Source: Hirundichthys speculiger (taxonomy: Eukaryota > Chordata > Actinopteri > Beloniformes > Exocoetidae). From it: a DNA stretch of 64,000 bases. The stretch spans positions 110,073-174,072 of the forward strand of contig JAGFBZ010000184.1 in NCBI GenBank assembly GCA_018398805.1. The letters are read 5' to 3'. A program made the position numbers and the translations under genes. Position 1 is the first letter of the stretch. Each line of letters starts with the position of its first letter. The notes under the pieces are model-generated. The model did no database searches. It was given only the letters and a program-made list of their open reading frames with translations, and was not told where the DNA came from. Of this stretch, positions 10,206 to 23,391 are shown one piece after another.

Positions 10206-13200
10206 AGATGGAGGTATAAGGGAAAGTTGTACCTCACTCCTTACAATAAAAATGTGTTTTTCGTCCCCCTAAACAATGAGCTAAAGAAGGAAAACAACTC
10301 AGTGAAAGCTTCCCAAAGACAAATTTATTTACATTGTTAATCCTCTAATCCCGTTGACTTTAGTACTGTGAAAGTCACACAATTGGATCAATCACACAGG
10401 TTCTGACTTCACTCTTTTGGGACTCTGTGACACAAAGTCTTGCTCTCATCAAGTGATAACCTCATGTTAGCTGTCAGTGCAACAGCAGATAAGGCTGGCA
10501 GGTTCTGACTTCTCAAGAGACTTCAACAAAATCAATTAAGAGTCAGCCTTTAATCTGGTTTAAGATGGATTTTCACTTTACAGTGACAGGACTACTATAG
10601 ATTGCAAGAATTCACACCTTCCAGGAACTTTTGTTTGCGTGGACATTTGAGGTCAGTCTCTGCAGATTTCGGCATGTGATCATCCACATGGCTATTCTAG
10701 CCGTTTACTGTATGTAATATTTCACTCTGTGACTTGTAAACAATCATTTTTAAAAGTTCAGTTATTCCGAGCACATTTATATTCAACAGGTGTTTCAACT
10801 CTTTCTGTTATATCTCAGTAATAAACGATGAAGGCTAATCACGTTTGATTCGTGGCAGAAGAACTGAAAGAGTACCACATGAGGGTTTTTTTTTTTTATT
10901 CCAGAAGTGTATAGTTCAACATGTAATAATCAATTTTCCTATATCACCCTGTGGGAATGTATCCAGTTTAATTACTTACTTACACTCACAGTCTGTACAT
11001 GAATTTTACTCTCACATCTAACGTCTTGTCCTGTTAAACTATGACTACTGCAAATCTATTGTACACTGGTATTGTTTTCAAGGTAATCAAAATCAAAATA
11101 GAATAAGTTTGATGCAGACATTAACAAAGAAAGTACTGCAAACAAAGACATGCAAGGGACTCTCACGCTTCACGCTAACATTTAACTTCACAAAGTGTTA
11201 ATGAATGATCAAACAAGTTTAATCAACAAGAATAATCAACGAATCTTTTAAATAAGCTTGTAAACACTGATGATTTTGTAAGCATACTATCTGATCTGTA
11301 ATGACAAGTCTTTTTTTTTTTCACTTACTTATAGTTTTGAGTTATTCCGCTTCAGTGGAATTCCATAAACCTTGAAGATAGATATTTCAAGGAAAAAAGA
11401 AAAGGGGGGGAAAAAAATATCCAGGCAAAATTATATGAATGCACAGAGGATGCTAAACTGAGTTAAATGAAGAATACCAGGAATGTCTGATGCAAATGAA
11501 AACCTGGGGCTTCATGAAACTGAGTGCACTCGTCTGGTGGGAGGTTCCCAAATCTGATTGGACATCCTGGATGAATGAAAAAGGGGATGGGCTCAAGCAA
11601 AACTTCTGAATTAATGAAATTCACCTGTCAGACCACAAGTGGGAAGTACTGAGGAGAATAATTTAGTATAAAAAGACTATTTTGAGCCACAGTGCATGCA
11701 TAAGTCCTGAAATATGAACATTATGGTAACTAATGACCAAAAAAATAGTTAGAATCTTACTAGGGAACAACAGTAATTAAGAGTTGGAGTAAGGAATAAT
11801 TAAACCTTGAGAAAGTCTTGTGGCAGGCATTGTGTGATATCATAAGCATATTTTAAGAAAAGTTAATTTCATCTGTTGCTCTTGTTACAGCCCATGAGAG
11901 TACTATAATGGACTGCAATGTAAAGTCTGAGCCAATGTATTTTTAACACAGAAAAGCTTATCTAACCCGACTTCCTTGACAATGCCTCTTTGATAAAGAT
12001 ACATGACACCACTGCAGTTGTGTGCATGTACATCAGTGTGTGTTTGTGTGTGACGTTCCTTTCCTGCTCTGCCCCTCCTTCTTCCTCTTTTCTCGTTTCA
12101 TCAGAGGTCTATGCCCGTCAGAGAACTTGACAATGTAATCTTCCTTTCATTTTCTGAGCAGACCTTTTTTTTTTTCATGCATTGACAGATTATCCATGTT
12201 TCCACTTCAGCAGCAGGTGTTTTAAAAGGTCCAACTTCTGCTTTGTTCCAGCCCTCCACTCATCCATCTCAACAATAATGTAATCAACAAAATGGCAGTG
12301 CATATTCAGAAATAAATAAATATTATAAGGCCATCACATAGATTTCGTGGGTTTTAAATGCTGACCCAATACCAATGTTTGACACCAGAGGGCTTTTTCT
12401 TTAATTTAAGGTTTGTAGGTGAATTTGAACAGCGGCTGTAGACGCAGCTATAATCTTCTAACACAAAAACACATATGAACTCAGTAATGCTGAGAACAAG
12501 AACAGTATGACCAAGTTTCTGACACATTCAAGGGGCTTAGGATCTGACTGAGTGCATTTACACCAATAAAATGCCATCCTGGTAAGCCAGTTTAAGAAGA
12601 ATTTATTCAGCAGGAACTGTTTTATTGACTGCAGCGTGGCCTTAGAGGCCAAAAAAAAAAAAAAAAGCAGGGGCAGATGATCTGAGCTGTTGAGGAGCAC
12701 AAGGAACAGAGATAGGTGTGACCAAGGGGAGACATCTGGGTTTTAATAGTGAATACTATGCCAAAAGGTGCATTTACTTAAATGACTACTACGGGTGGTC
12801 TCCAAAACTTAGTCGCGTTCCATTTAAACCCATGTTCAAATAACCAACTTTACATCAGAAATAAACATTCTTACATCTGTGTTTTACATCCATACTCAGA
12901 TTTCACATTATTTACAACTAATGGTGAATGTTTATGTACCTAATTTGTTAGAATTATATTAATCCACATATATACGTATGCATGATTAGGGATGTGTTTC
13001 TTTTTTTTTTTTTTTTTTAAAGTGACAGTTGTCATGCAGTCTGTGTTATCAAACAGCTGGCTGTCATCACTTTAGCTACTTGGTACGTTCACCGAACTTC
13101 TGGGCTGTGAATTTGGACCTCACAAAGCTTAATCGTTCTTATCTTCAAGATAATTTAGCTTCTAGTGCTGTTAATTGTAATAGATCATTGGACTGGGTCT

Positions 13201-13967
13201 GGGTTGGTCTAGTATGGCCCAAGGGTGAAAATTATCAAATACCTCCTCCTTCTTACTTAGCTTAGCTCATACTAGGCTTTGATGCTAACTGTTGTTACAT
13301 TACATCCATTCTTATTGAAAACATCCATCCATCCTTACTTCAGATATTACTACCAGAACAACATTTGTTTTAAAGACCACCAAAGCTGAAACAAATATTT
13401 CTGGTCCCATTTCGAGCTAAGCTAAGCTAAAGTAGCCAAGTTGTGGTCACTGAGGTAAAGTGTATGTGTGTGTTCACCACTGACTGTATATAAAGTAGGG
13501 TTTTCAGAGAGAGCTTTAAAAGCCTCTTTTTGTTTGAACTACACGATGCCATGTTGCATATCATGTATCTGGTATTATGCTTTTACATTTATGCTGCAGT
13601 TTGAATAGCTTTGCTCCAACATGCTGCTGACACAGTGTCAGTATTAACAATATGTTGATAATCTATTGCAAAATTCCACCTGTATTTTACTTCGGTATTT
13701 CAACAACTTTCTGTAATAAAGAATGTATGAATGCATCTTTCTCATCATGACTTTTCTGTAAGACACAGTCAAAGAGGTCAAAGTAATTCAAACAAGTGTT
13801 TGTGGAACAGTATAACTGCATGTCGTTGAGTCTTCCAGCCGGCAGATGGCGGACCGCTCGTACCTCCAGGAAATTACGTCACTTCCACCAAAACAAACTT
13901 AGCGAGACAGTGGGGCAAAGCTCAACTTTGAGACAGAAAAGTTTGTAAAGGCGCCTGCAGTGTGAGG
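10206..13967. other. Intergenic DNA between divergent SLC7A9 and NUDT19
   Basis: About 3.8 kb of AT-rich DNA separates the two 5' ends. No Tudor-domain, helicase or other exon was recognised, although TDRD12 lies here in the human order as I remember it. A polypurine patch occurs near 11395-11418, a poly-A run at 12651-12666 and a T run at about 13001-13018. GCTAAGCTAAGCTAAA near 13417 is a word common in fish hAT-like repeats. The NUDT19 promoter must lie in the last few hundred bases. Confidence 0.5.
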
Positions 13968-16900
13968 ATGAACACGACGCTGAAGCACTGGAGGGAGGCC
14001 GCCACTCTCATTCTGGCCGCAGGACACAGGCTCGGTGCGGACAGCTTGTCGTCAAGGACACCGCTGGGCAGCAGCGCTGGGCGGTCACACCTGCCGCACC
14101 GGTCCCGCTTTGATTACGACGTCCTGGTGCTCAAACGAAGCAGTAAAAGTGGATTCATGCCCAATGCTTATGTGTTTCCCGGTGGTGTGGTGGACTCCTC
14201 GGACTTTTCGAACGAATGGCTGGACATATTTAAATCTTTTACGAACTCCCCTAATTTTGGTTTAAGAAGTGTAAAACAACCTCTGGAGACCAGACCACCG
14301 ATCTTTGCCACAGACCGACAGAAGCTGGGCTCCGCTGTTCCAGGGGCTGTCGCCCTCCGGATCTGCGCCTTGAGGGAGACGTTTGAGGAATCGGGGGTTC
14401 TTCTGGTTGTTCCTCAGAAGGATGAGACAAGTTTCAGGGACGTGTGTGTGGTAGTCGTCTTTGCAAAGAACACCAGATGTGCAATGGTGAGCTCGAGAAG
14501 TGGAGGGCTCTAGTGAACCAAAGCCCCTCCAACTTCATCAGGATGTGCAGGGAGTTGGAGGTGCTGCCCAACATCTGGGCTTTACACGAGTGGGCCAACT
14601 GGCTGACCCCTGCAGGTCGACATGGGTCTATGAGGTTTGACACAGCCTTCTTCTCTGTGCTGCTTGCAGGAGGTCCCGCAGACAAGTCAAGATGAAAAGG
14701 AAATTGTGCGCTTTCAGGTACTTTCATGAATCAGGCATCTTGGCATTTACACAGCACGTGCTAAATGAGTGGTTTACTGACTGATGGGAGTTTTGAACAG
14801 ATATTTATTAGAGATTAAGGTTGTGAATGACCAGTATATTTAACTTGATGTTAGTGAGAGTCTTTCATCTCATCTACAGTCATTATACCATATAAAAAGA
14901 AACCCTAAACTTCTGGATTTAAATAATTTGTTTAGCTGCATGTCAGCTGATGTTTGCTTAAATGGATCTATTGACATGAGACATGTTTCTTTGTATTTTG
15001 GTATACAGTCATGGAAAAAATTATTAGACCACCAATTTTTCTTCACTTTCTTGTTCATTTTAATACCTGGTACCACTAAACGTCATCATGTGACTAAAAC
15101 AGACAGAAAAGAAAACACTGAATGCATAAAAGCAGTGTTTTTGGCAGTACAACGCCATAGCTATTGATGTAAAAACTTAAGTGATTTAGGTTATAATCAA
15201 GAAAACCATGGAAAATGGTAAGATATCAGCTCTTAAATAAAACTCTTATGAGCAATCTTTGTGGTTATCGTTATGTTTGTCCAAACAAATGTACCTTTAG
15301 TTGTACCAGGCATTAAAATGAACAAGAAACTGAAGAAAACAAGGGTGGTCTAATAATTTTTTCCATGACTGTATATGACTGCAGGAACAAACAGGAAGAG
15401 CCATGTCTTATGTCCGATTTGGATCTCGTTGGCTCTCAACAGTTAAAATAGGAAGAAAAAAAGTCATAAACGGGCACAAAAGGCTCATTTTGCTCAGCTG
15501 AACAAAAGGTTTTCAATCCAGTTAAGTTTAAAATTTAATTCAGTTAATTTCAGTTAAATTAGATAATACCTTTTTGAATTGTTTAACCGCTTAATCTTGT
15601 TGTACTTTCAGTCTTTTTAAATACTACAGTTTCATTTAAATATTTTCAGCTGTCCTCAAGTGATTTGAACTGATACATGTTATGGGGAAAAATAATAAAA
15701 TTGAGTGTGGATTATGTCAAATTACTGGAGCATAAAAAAAACTGGAGAAATATTGGACAGAAATATAGAACATTATGGGGACTTCACAGAAGGGAGGAAA
15801 TCCAAAGATAATGGGCAGAAAAAGAATAAGAGAAAGAAAGATAATACAGAGCAAGTAATTATGTTTTTCATAACTCTTGTTTATTTCACTGTTACATTGT
15901 TTTGTGGCTCAACGCTGCAATTAAAATGCTCAAAGTTCCAGCATGTAAGACAGACTGATCAGTCAGTTATGCTGTAGCTTCATCACTTTCATGGTGGCAT
16001 ACTAACAACGATCACCAGTATGCAGTATGCACTGTATTTTTTCAGTATATACTGCATACATTGTTAAAAACAGCCACTGTTCGACTCGTATGTTTGTTTT
16101 ACCTGGAAGTTTAACAATTAACATCACCCAACGTATTCATATATGATTAGCAACAATTATTTGTTAATGTAAAACAAGCCTCCCCTTACAGCCCTGTAAA
16201 TAAGAGAGTAAACTCTCAGGTCTAGTATTTTATATATTAGGGAATAAATAAGAATCATATTGTCTTTACAAGTTTTTAACAAATGAAAAAGAAAACATTG
16301 CATATTACACTGTCATTTTTCTACATATACAATCCAAAATTAAGATATGACTGTCAGATTTTTGGATGCCACTACCTGATGCCATTAGATGCCTAAGGCG
16401 AAAGGAAGAAAAAGAACAAAACACTTGTGCTCTTCTGAAACCTTAGCTGCTATTATTGTGTGTTTCAGTGGTCCTCACCGTCAGAGATCCTGCAGAGCTA
16501 CCAGGCTCAGCAGCTCTGGATTGCACCTCCACAGTTCTATGAGCTCAGCCGCATGTGCCGTCTGGCCTCGCTGAACAACCTCCACAGTTTCGCCTACCAG
16601 CGGGCCACAGAAGGCTGTGAGCATTGGTTGCCTGTCGTTTTCTCAGACGACGAGCGCTATCTGTCATTGCTGCCAGGTGCTGATGGTTAACTCTTATTTC
16701 CTCGAATGCACTGTGTTTAAATAACTGACAAAGCCATCATGATGCCAACCTGTGATTTATTGTGTTAACATCTTAAGGTTAGCATTTTTATTATTGACAC
16801 CCTTGCTTTAGTTTAGCAAATTTAGCAGGTTTAGGGTAGCTCTGAATAAAAACTGTCAGGGCTATGCATGCCCATAGAGCTCTCCCTGTCATTGAAAGAC

Positions 16901-17940
16901 TGAATATAACATGTGGCTGCAGGCACAACACCGTCACCCTAATCACACTTTTCCATCCAGAAAGCTTGTCACTCACACACCAGAGCATGTTCGTTTCAGG
17001 CCTGTTATCTTTTTAATTTTGGAAGTGTTTTCAGAACTGCCGCCAGCACACCGGCGCAAACACAGAATAAACTGACATCGTAATGAAGCAGGAACGCTTT
17101 CTGTTGACAACTTAGCTGCTCGTTCCAAGCACCTTGTACATCATGTTGCTCTAAATGTGACTATAACTTACCAAATGAGTAGCATGTAGTGATTACAAAC
17201 TTCAAGTGAGACCTTAAATTCACAAGGAAAATCTGAACTGACATAATAATTGAAGCGATAAACTGGGTCTTCATCTCAGCTGTCATCAAGTGAGTAGAGG
17301 AGATATGGAGGGAAGTGAGACAGCCAGCTACATCTCCACACAGACTCATACCTACAGTCACTTTAGAATCACTCGTCAGCCTGATGTACATGATGTTTGG
17401 AGTTTTGGAGGGAGCTCAGAGAGCACCCATGCAGGCACAAGGAGAAAATACAAACACAAAGAAAGATCCTTGCTGAGATTTTGCTTCATTCTAATTTAAT
17501 TACTATCTGAATATTGTCATTATTATATAACAAACTGTAAATATTGAGTAAGAAACCAAATCTTGTGTCAGAAATCCCATGGAATACTTCTTTGAAGCTG
17601 TGGGGCTAACTTTCCATCCCTTGTTGATAGTGTTAGCAGTGAGACTAATTGTGATTAACTTGTAATAGATGAACCGTTTTCTTTTTTTATTCCATCTATG
17701 TCTGGTATTTTTCCTTTTACTATCTCAGCTCTTCTACTCTTTCCAGGTGACAAACTATATCCTCTGGACACTTCAAGACAGACAGAGGCTGATGACGTGA
17801 CAGACTTTCAGCTGGATGATTCTGCACTCCACCGAATGACGATGTCAGATCCCTACACGCCGACTCTACAGATCACCATCACACCCAAGTACAACCACTT
17901 GCTCCCCGTGATGGAGCATGACTCAAAAAGTCCCCTTTGA
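13968..17940 (+). CDS. nudt19: NUDT19, Nudix hydrolase acting on CoA species; three exons, two frameshifts in exon 1
   Basis: NUDT19 of mammals is a peroxisomal hydrolase that cleaves CoA and acyl-CoA to 3',5'-ADP and (acyl-)phosphopantetheine. Exons are 13968-14717, 16469-16676 and 17747-17940, with GT-AG edges and phases 0 and 1. The total is 383 residues if the two frame breaks are ignored; the human protein has 375. Visible marks are NTTLKHWREAATLILAAG at the N-terminus, FMPNAYVFPGG (63-73) and the Nudix core RETFEESG (136-143). Downstream come PNIWALHEWANWLTP and FDTAFF, then WSSPSE and PPQFYEL in exon 2 and a short last exon ending TPKYNHLLP. The frame fails near 14440-14452, where one base seems missing in a GT run, and recovers at 14654, where one T seems extra. 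The segment between is clearly homologous but reads in another frame, with a stop at 14511-14513 in the original frame. It is either a young pseudogene or an assembly error; intact splice sites and a normal length after correction favour an error. The C-terminus SKSPL is not a canonical PTS1. Confidence 0.9.
15006..15371. mobile_element. 366-bp TA-flanked MITE, copy 1 (Tc1/mariner type)
   Basis: Ends CAGTCATGGAAAAAATTATT and its inverse (AATTTTTTCCATGACTG) are flanked by TA on both sides, the Tc1/mariner target. The interior has no transposase frame. It lies in NUDT19 intron 1. The copy at 18852 is in the same orientation and differs at only a handful of bases, so both moved recently. Confidence 0.85.
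16677..17746. other. NUDT19 intron 2
   Basis: This 1.07-kb intron holds a degenerate fragment (about 17330-17485) of the GGGATAGGCTCCAGC-family repeat, recognised by CAGCCTGATGTACATG, GGAGGGAGCTC and GGAGAAAATACAAACAC. The rest shows nothing recognisable. Confidence 0.55.
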
Positions 17941-18684
17941 CCTGCCTTGCAACTCCTCCTGTTCCCACGGACAAGTTATGAATGAAATCATAAAACAAAG
18001 TTCACTTTATATTTGAATGTTTTGTCATTGAGCTTTTGATTTTGCAACAACAATCCAAATAACTGATTAATAACTGCACCAGATTTATTTTTCAGATTGA
18101 GTAGATATGTAGAACTAGATCTGTTTTCTGAAAGACGAGCATCTTCTCTTCAATTCTCTGTATGAATGAGATTATGTTTGTAGCTTCTTTTTTTTTAAGA
18201 TTTCCTTCCAAGTAAGCACTTGTTTTGCTTTTTTTTGTTTTTATTTTCTTTTTTTGGGGAGGGGGTGATTTGTAAAGGTGACTGTGCAGGAAAATTAATT
18301 TATGTCACAATAATGTCTTCTTAAGTATTGAAAGTGTGTGTTACACTGGTCGCCTGCTGGGATTGCATATGTCAGAGGTGGAACCACTGCATGCCTCCCA
18401 CCTTCTCACAACTGGGGGTCTTCCGTTCTCATTGCAGTATGATTTATGGGTAGTTAATGATTGATGAGAAATAATATGTTTAATGGGTTGTACTGCACAT
18501 CTGACATTTATAAATGAAATATTAACAATCTATATCTGCAAACTTGACCAGGGTTGTCTTGATTTGCTAATTTTTTTCCATCGTCTAAATTCTGTCTCTA
18601 CAGGTGCAGCTGTGTTACCTGTGAAGATGTTATTACCATTATATAATCATAACTCTCACAGCACTGAATAATGCTTTTTTAAGC

Positions 18685-18690
18685 AATAAA
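18685..18690 (+). promoter_or_regulatory. Candidate polyadenylation signal for NUDT19
   Basis: AATAAA lies about 745 bases after the NUDT19 stop codon and just before a TA-flanked MITE that begins at 18852. No canonical hexamer was noticed closer to the stop, although an ATAAAA occurs near 17990. Cleavage downstream of this hexamer is an inference. Confidence 0.4.
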
Positions 18691-18851
18691 ACTTTTATTG
18701 AAATCATAGGGATGCATTATACTTTTATTAACTCTGTAAAGAACTGAATCTTTGTACATAACAGACCAGCTGAGATTTTAAAAAAAACATGATGGAAGAG
18801 GACTGGCCAGAAAATATCAAAGCTATAAATACACGATGAGAGATGCATCTA

Positions 18852-19218
18852 CAGTCATGGAAAAAATTATTAGACCACCATTTTTTCTTCACTTTCTTGT
18901 TCATTTTAATACCTGGTACCACTAAACGTCATCATGTGACTAAAACAGACAGAAAAGAAAACACTGAATGCATAAAAGCAGTGTTTTTGGCAGTACGACG
19001 CCATAACTATTGATGTAAAAACTTAAGTGGTTTAGGTTATAATCAAGAAAACCATGGAAAATGGTAAGATATCAGCTCTTAAATAAAACTCTTATGAGCA
19101 ATCTTTGTGGTTATCATTATGTTTGTCCAATCAAATGTACCTTTAGTTGTACCAGGCATTAAAATGAACAAGAAACTGAAGAAAACAAGGGTGGTCTAAT
19201 AGTTTTTTTCCATGACTG
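18852..19218. mobile_element. 367-bp TA-flanked MITE, copy 2
   Basis: This is nearly identical to the element at 15006, in the same orientation and again between TA dinucleotides (18850-18851 and 19219-19220). It lies just past the presumed NUDT19 polyadenylation signal. Confidence 0.85.
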
Positions 19219-22200
19219 TATGTGCTGTGGAGATTAAATCCATCATCTGATTTCCAAAGAAATCTTGGTGTAGCAGTTAATGTTTTCCCTCTTTTTAATC
19301 CAGTAGCTATACCCTTAAAAGATTCCTACCTGACTGAACTACTTTGTCCTGAATTTATGAGACACGCTGGGTCGCTTTATCCTTTTCACATATATGTCAC
19401 CGCAATGAAACACGCTGAGGATTTGTCCCTCTTGTTGGTGCTGCCCTTGATCAGCACATATTGTCTCCTCCTGCTTCAGAAGCAGAGAGGAGGTGAGATG
19501 AAGTAACGCTGCTCAACCTTCTGTGCCGTTTTCAGCCTATTGAGGGTTTCTATGGAGACTCACAGCCTTGGAAACCTACATCCAAGTCCAAATGAAGTGA
19601 TGATGCAGTGGTCTAGCTGTGTGTAGCTCACTTCTGCCTTTTTGGTGTATTTGCATCCAGGCAACAGAGGTAAACCAATGACTGGTTCTGTCATGCACAG
19701 GTCCAAATATAATTTCTCTGAATAAATGTAAAAAAAAAAAAGTCAATTTACTCACCTGTAAGAATCTACCACTTGGGAAGCGGTTTCAGCTGTTAAAATT
19801 CATGCTTTTTGAGGAGCATTTTTTTCCACACCAGAGATTGCAGCAGAAGCAAATATGTCAGGAACACTCAGAGCTGCATTCACATGAACAGTCCTGATCC
19901 TTTTGAAATATGTGGGAAACATTTTAAAAGGCAACATTTTTGGAAGCTTTATCTCTTCCATTTTTCACCCCCCCCCATCTCCCCCGTCATGTTTAATTGA
20001 TCACTTTTATATTTCTGGATCCCTGGATGACAATGCAAGTGTGTCATGAATTTCACGAGCAGAGTGTTAAGGTTCGTGACTAACTGGTAGCAGAACACAC
20101 GAAACGACATCAAGGATAAATCAGATGTCTGACGGCTTGCTGTGACTCAGAACCGCACGGAACATTTGACAATGTGCTGCCAGTGTTTCTTGATGGTCTG
20201 AGAAAAGGCTGAAGTATTTGCGTTGATTTGACATTTGACATCTGGTGACACACATCTGCATAAACTGCCATGATGGAGATATTAAATACTTTTTTAGCTG
20301 TTTAGGACTCAAAGCGTATTTGTTAATACAAAAGCTTTGCAGCCATACAAAATGCACTCCCAAATTTCAACATGCGTGCAGCTGAGATCTAAGTTCCTGT
20401 TGAGTTCAGAGGTGAATGTGGTCCAACCCAGGAGTGAGTAAGGAGAAGCGATGGGTCAAAGAGCCTCATACTGAGCCTTTTTATGTGCCTGTCCAACACA
20501 CTTTAGTTTTAGTAATTTCTCATTTAGGATCTATGACAATCTCTCTTCAAGCATAGTTGGATCACATTCCTTTCTGTAATTTCATTTAGACACCTTCTAC
20601 AGACTTCTGGTCAAAATTACATTTAGTCAGAAATCATTGAAAATGTCCAACTTACTGGCAGACATTTTATTTTTTTGGCATTTAATGCACTAGCTAAAAA
20701 CAGTTTTAAAATATCATTGAACAAACATAATTCTGCTAGCTTTGAGCTGTGAATTTCAGATATGCAAAAATATTTTTTCTTCATATCAAGAATGAACATT
20801 TATGATATATACAATGGAATCCTGTTTCATCAATATACAGTCCGCTTATTAGTCAGAAACTTAATTTCAGACATCAGAAATTGCTAAATACACTGAAGAT
20901 ATAGACAAAGTATATTTGAGGTATCCAACAGCATCCGTCCTGACCAGAATTATATTGTTATTGGCCAGGATGGTAATTTAGATAACTACAAGTGTATTTG
21001 ATGTCTCAGGATGGCAGTTATAGATAGCTGGGGTATTTATTGTCTTTATTAGAAATTGAGTTAAAAGGTAAGCACTGTGAAAGACCGCAGTAATGTTTAT
21101 TGTTTAAAAATTATAACTTCAAATTTCTACAATATCGTTCTTAGCAAGACTGACCTATGGATATCCCCTATATTAATATAGAAGCAAACAATTGTATTTT
21201 TCCCCAATAAGGCTGCAGTTTTGCCCATCCAAAATGACTATAATTAAAATTTAAACAAAGATGAAGATTCAATTTGGGTCTTTAGAATTTTTAGCAACAA
21301 CTAACTAACAAAAGTTTTATTCTTACACTGTTGATATTTGAAACAGGAGTATAAAATTGAGAGAACTTATCTAAAAAAGAAGTATAATTCAGATGACGGG
21401 ACAAAGTTACATCAACTGTCATTGTTAGAAAGATGTTTGAATACCTGGTGGGACCATCGTGAAATGGAGGAGTATAATATAAACATCAATAACATAAGTA
21501 AACAATGTTTAGGTCTTTATATGCCCGTCCATGAGGTTACTTGTCTGTCTGGTAACACCATTACCTTCCAAGACACATTGTGTAGTGAACATGTGTTGCT
21601 GAAGACCCAATTCAAGACTGTTGTAGTCTGAGAATTCCCTGGTGTCGCAGGTGGTGTGATCCCATTGCAAGGAAGTTTAATCACAACTACCCTCCTCCAA
21701 GCAGAGCTGAAGGAAAGGAAAGGTGCTTTAATTAAATGTGATCCTTTGAGACTATTACATTCAGCCTGCAACTAAGGCTGCGTGGACTTTAACTCCCGGG
21801 GGTGCAGTACCAATTAGTGAAGAACCTCCTCAAGAGTGGATAAAGTGATGATTTGCATCCATTAGGAGCCCATTTGAACAAACTTTTCACCGGACGTCAC
21901 ATAAAAGCACTAATTCAACAAATTTCTCCGTAAAATTACGATAACAAGTCTGATGCGTTTGCTTGCATCTCTGCTGGGTAGTATAAAAGCAGATGCTGTT
22001 GAACCTGTTCCACATGAAGTCGCTGTTTGTTTTGTTCTTTTTCAAAACCTTGTATTGCAACCTAATCATTAGCATCTCTGAAATATTAATTATGACATCG
22101 CTTAATATAAACCAGCTTGCAATAAAAGCTTACTATTTCAGGTTTTTATCCGTAAATCAAATACATTCAGCTGTTTTGTGTTTTATTGACCCACAAAGAC

Positions 22201-22420
22201 ATTTGTTTTCATTAAATCATGAACACTCTTTTGCAGAGGACATACACTAAAATATCGAATCATCTTAAACTTTGAACAAATATTTTAGATTAATGTTTTT
22301 TTTTTCTTTTTGAAGAGTATATTACTGTCCAGACCTGTCCAGGGTTAACCCTTAAATTTCACCTGAAGAGAGCCAGGATAGGCTCCAGCAGATTGCCAAC
22401 CCTGCATAGGACTAAATGGA

Positions 22421-22464
22421 TGATGGATGGATGGATGGATGGATGGATGGATGGATGGATGGAT
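22421..22464 (+). repeat. GGAT tetranucleotide microsatellite
   Basis: About ten GGAT units form the tail of the repeat fragment immediately upstream (22325-22420). Confidence 0.85.
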
Positions 22465-23385
22465 TACTGTCCAGAAATGAAGGACTTTTAGCACTGGATA
22501 AAGTTAAGGTACAGGTGAACCACAGTCATCTGGATCTGCCCTCGGCTTTCCTCCATTTTGTTGTAAACGCTTCATGGAGAAACTGGAACATGTGATCATC
22601 CACAGCACATCACTGTTTACATTTCCATTTCCTGTTTTATGAAATTACATTGCAAAAAGAAAATTGCTAACCAGTTTAAATGAACTGCTTCAAGTTGTAA
22701 CAAATGAATCGTTTTCATTCAATTTAAGTTAATAAATAAGACATGGTCTCTTATATTCACAACTTATTTTATGTTTGTAGTTAATGCACTTGTTCGTTAC
22801 AGACTGAATCAATTCATTTAAGTTTATACGTTTTTTTTCAGTCAGGTAAAATTTGTTATGTGGTGGTTGAAATTCAGTCAGATTTGTTCTGTTTTAACTT
22901 CTGTAACTGTTGGTGCAGGCTTCAGTTCTTGAAGCATCAGTCTGTGATCGAATATTAGAATAAAATCCTTTAGGTCCCTTTGCTTTGTGTTCATGATGGC
23001 CTTGCATAAATGACACCCTCCCCCCTGCACACCCCTAAAGTCTCACCTTTGTGCCAGTCCAAGAATATCATCAAAGACTATTACAACTAAAACTATTAGT
23101 GGGCTTAAGCATCTGTGTACTCTACCTTTAACACTAATTTAACACTAAGGTTGTTACGGCTGAGAATAACCCCCCTACTTAAAATACCTTTAAGCACATT
23201 AGACGTATGCGTCTCTTTCTTTGCAGTGTTCCAGGTAGATTTACATCAAAGGCAGGTATGAGTTTTCTGAGAGCCCCTCACACAACATAAGGAGACATAA
23301 AAGTCACAAATGGACCTTGTGTGTGCAGCACAGGCAGAGATGTATTCAAACTACCGTACAAGCACATGCTGAAGTGTTTCTGAGT

Positions 23386-23391
23386 TTTATT
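23386..23391 (-). promoter_or_regulatory. Candidate polyadenylation signal for RGS9BP
   Basis: On the minus strand AATAAA occurs about 905 bases after the RGS9BP stop. The 120-codon minus-strand frame that overlaps it (23278-23640) resembles no known protein and is best read as part of the 3' UTR or flank. Assignment rests on position only. Confidence 0.35.

Noticed and set aside
14870..15167. Open frames reading MVPGIKMNKKVKK on the minus strand, repeated near 18728-18922
   Set aside because: They are the ends of the two TA-flanked MITEs and the adjacent DNA, with no coding function.
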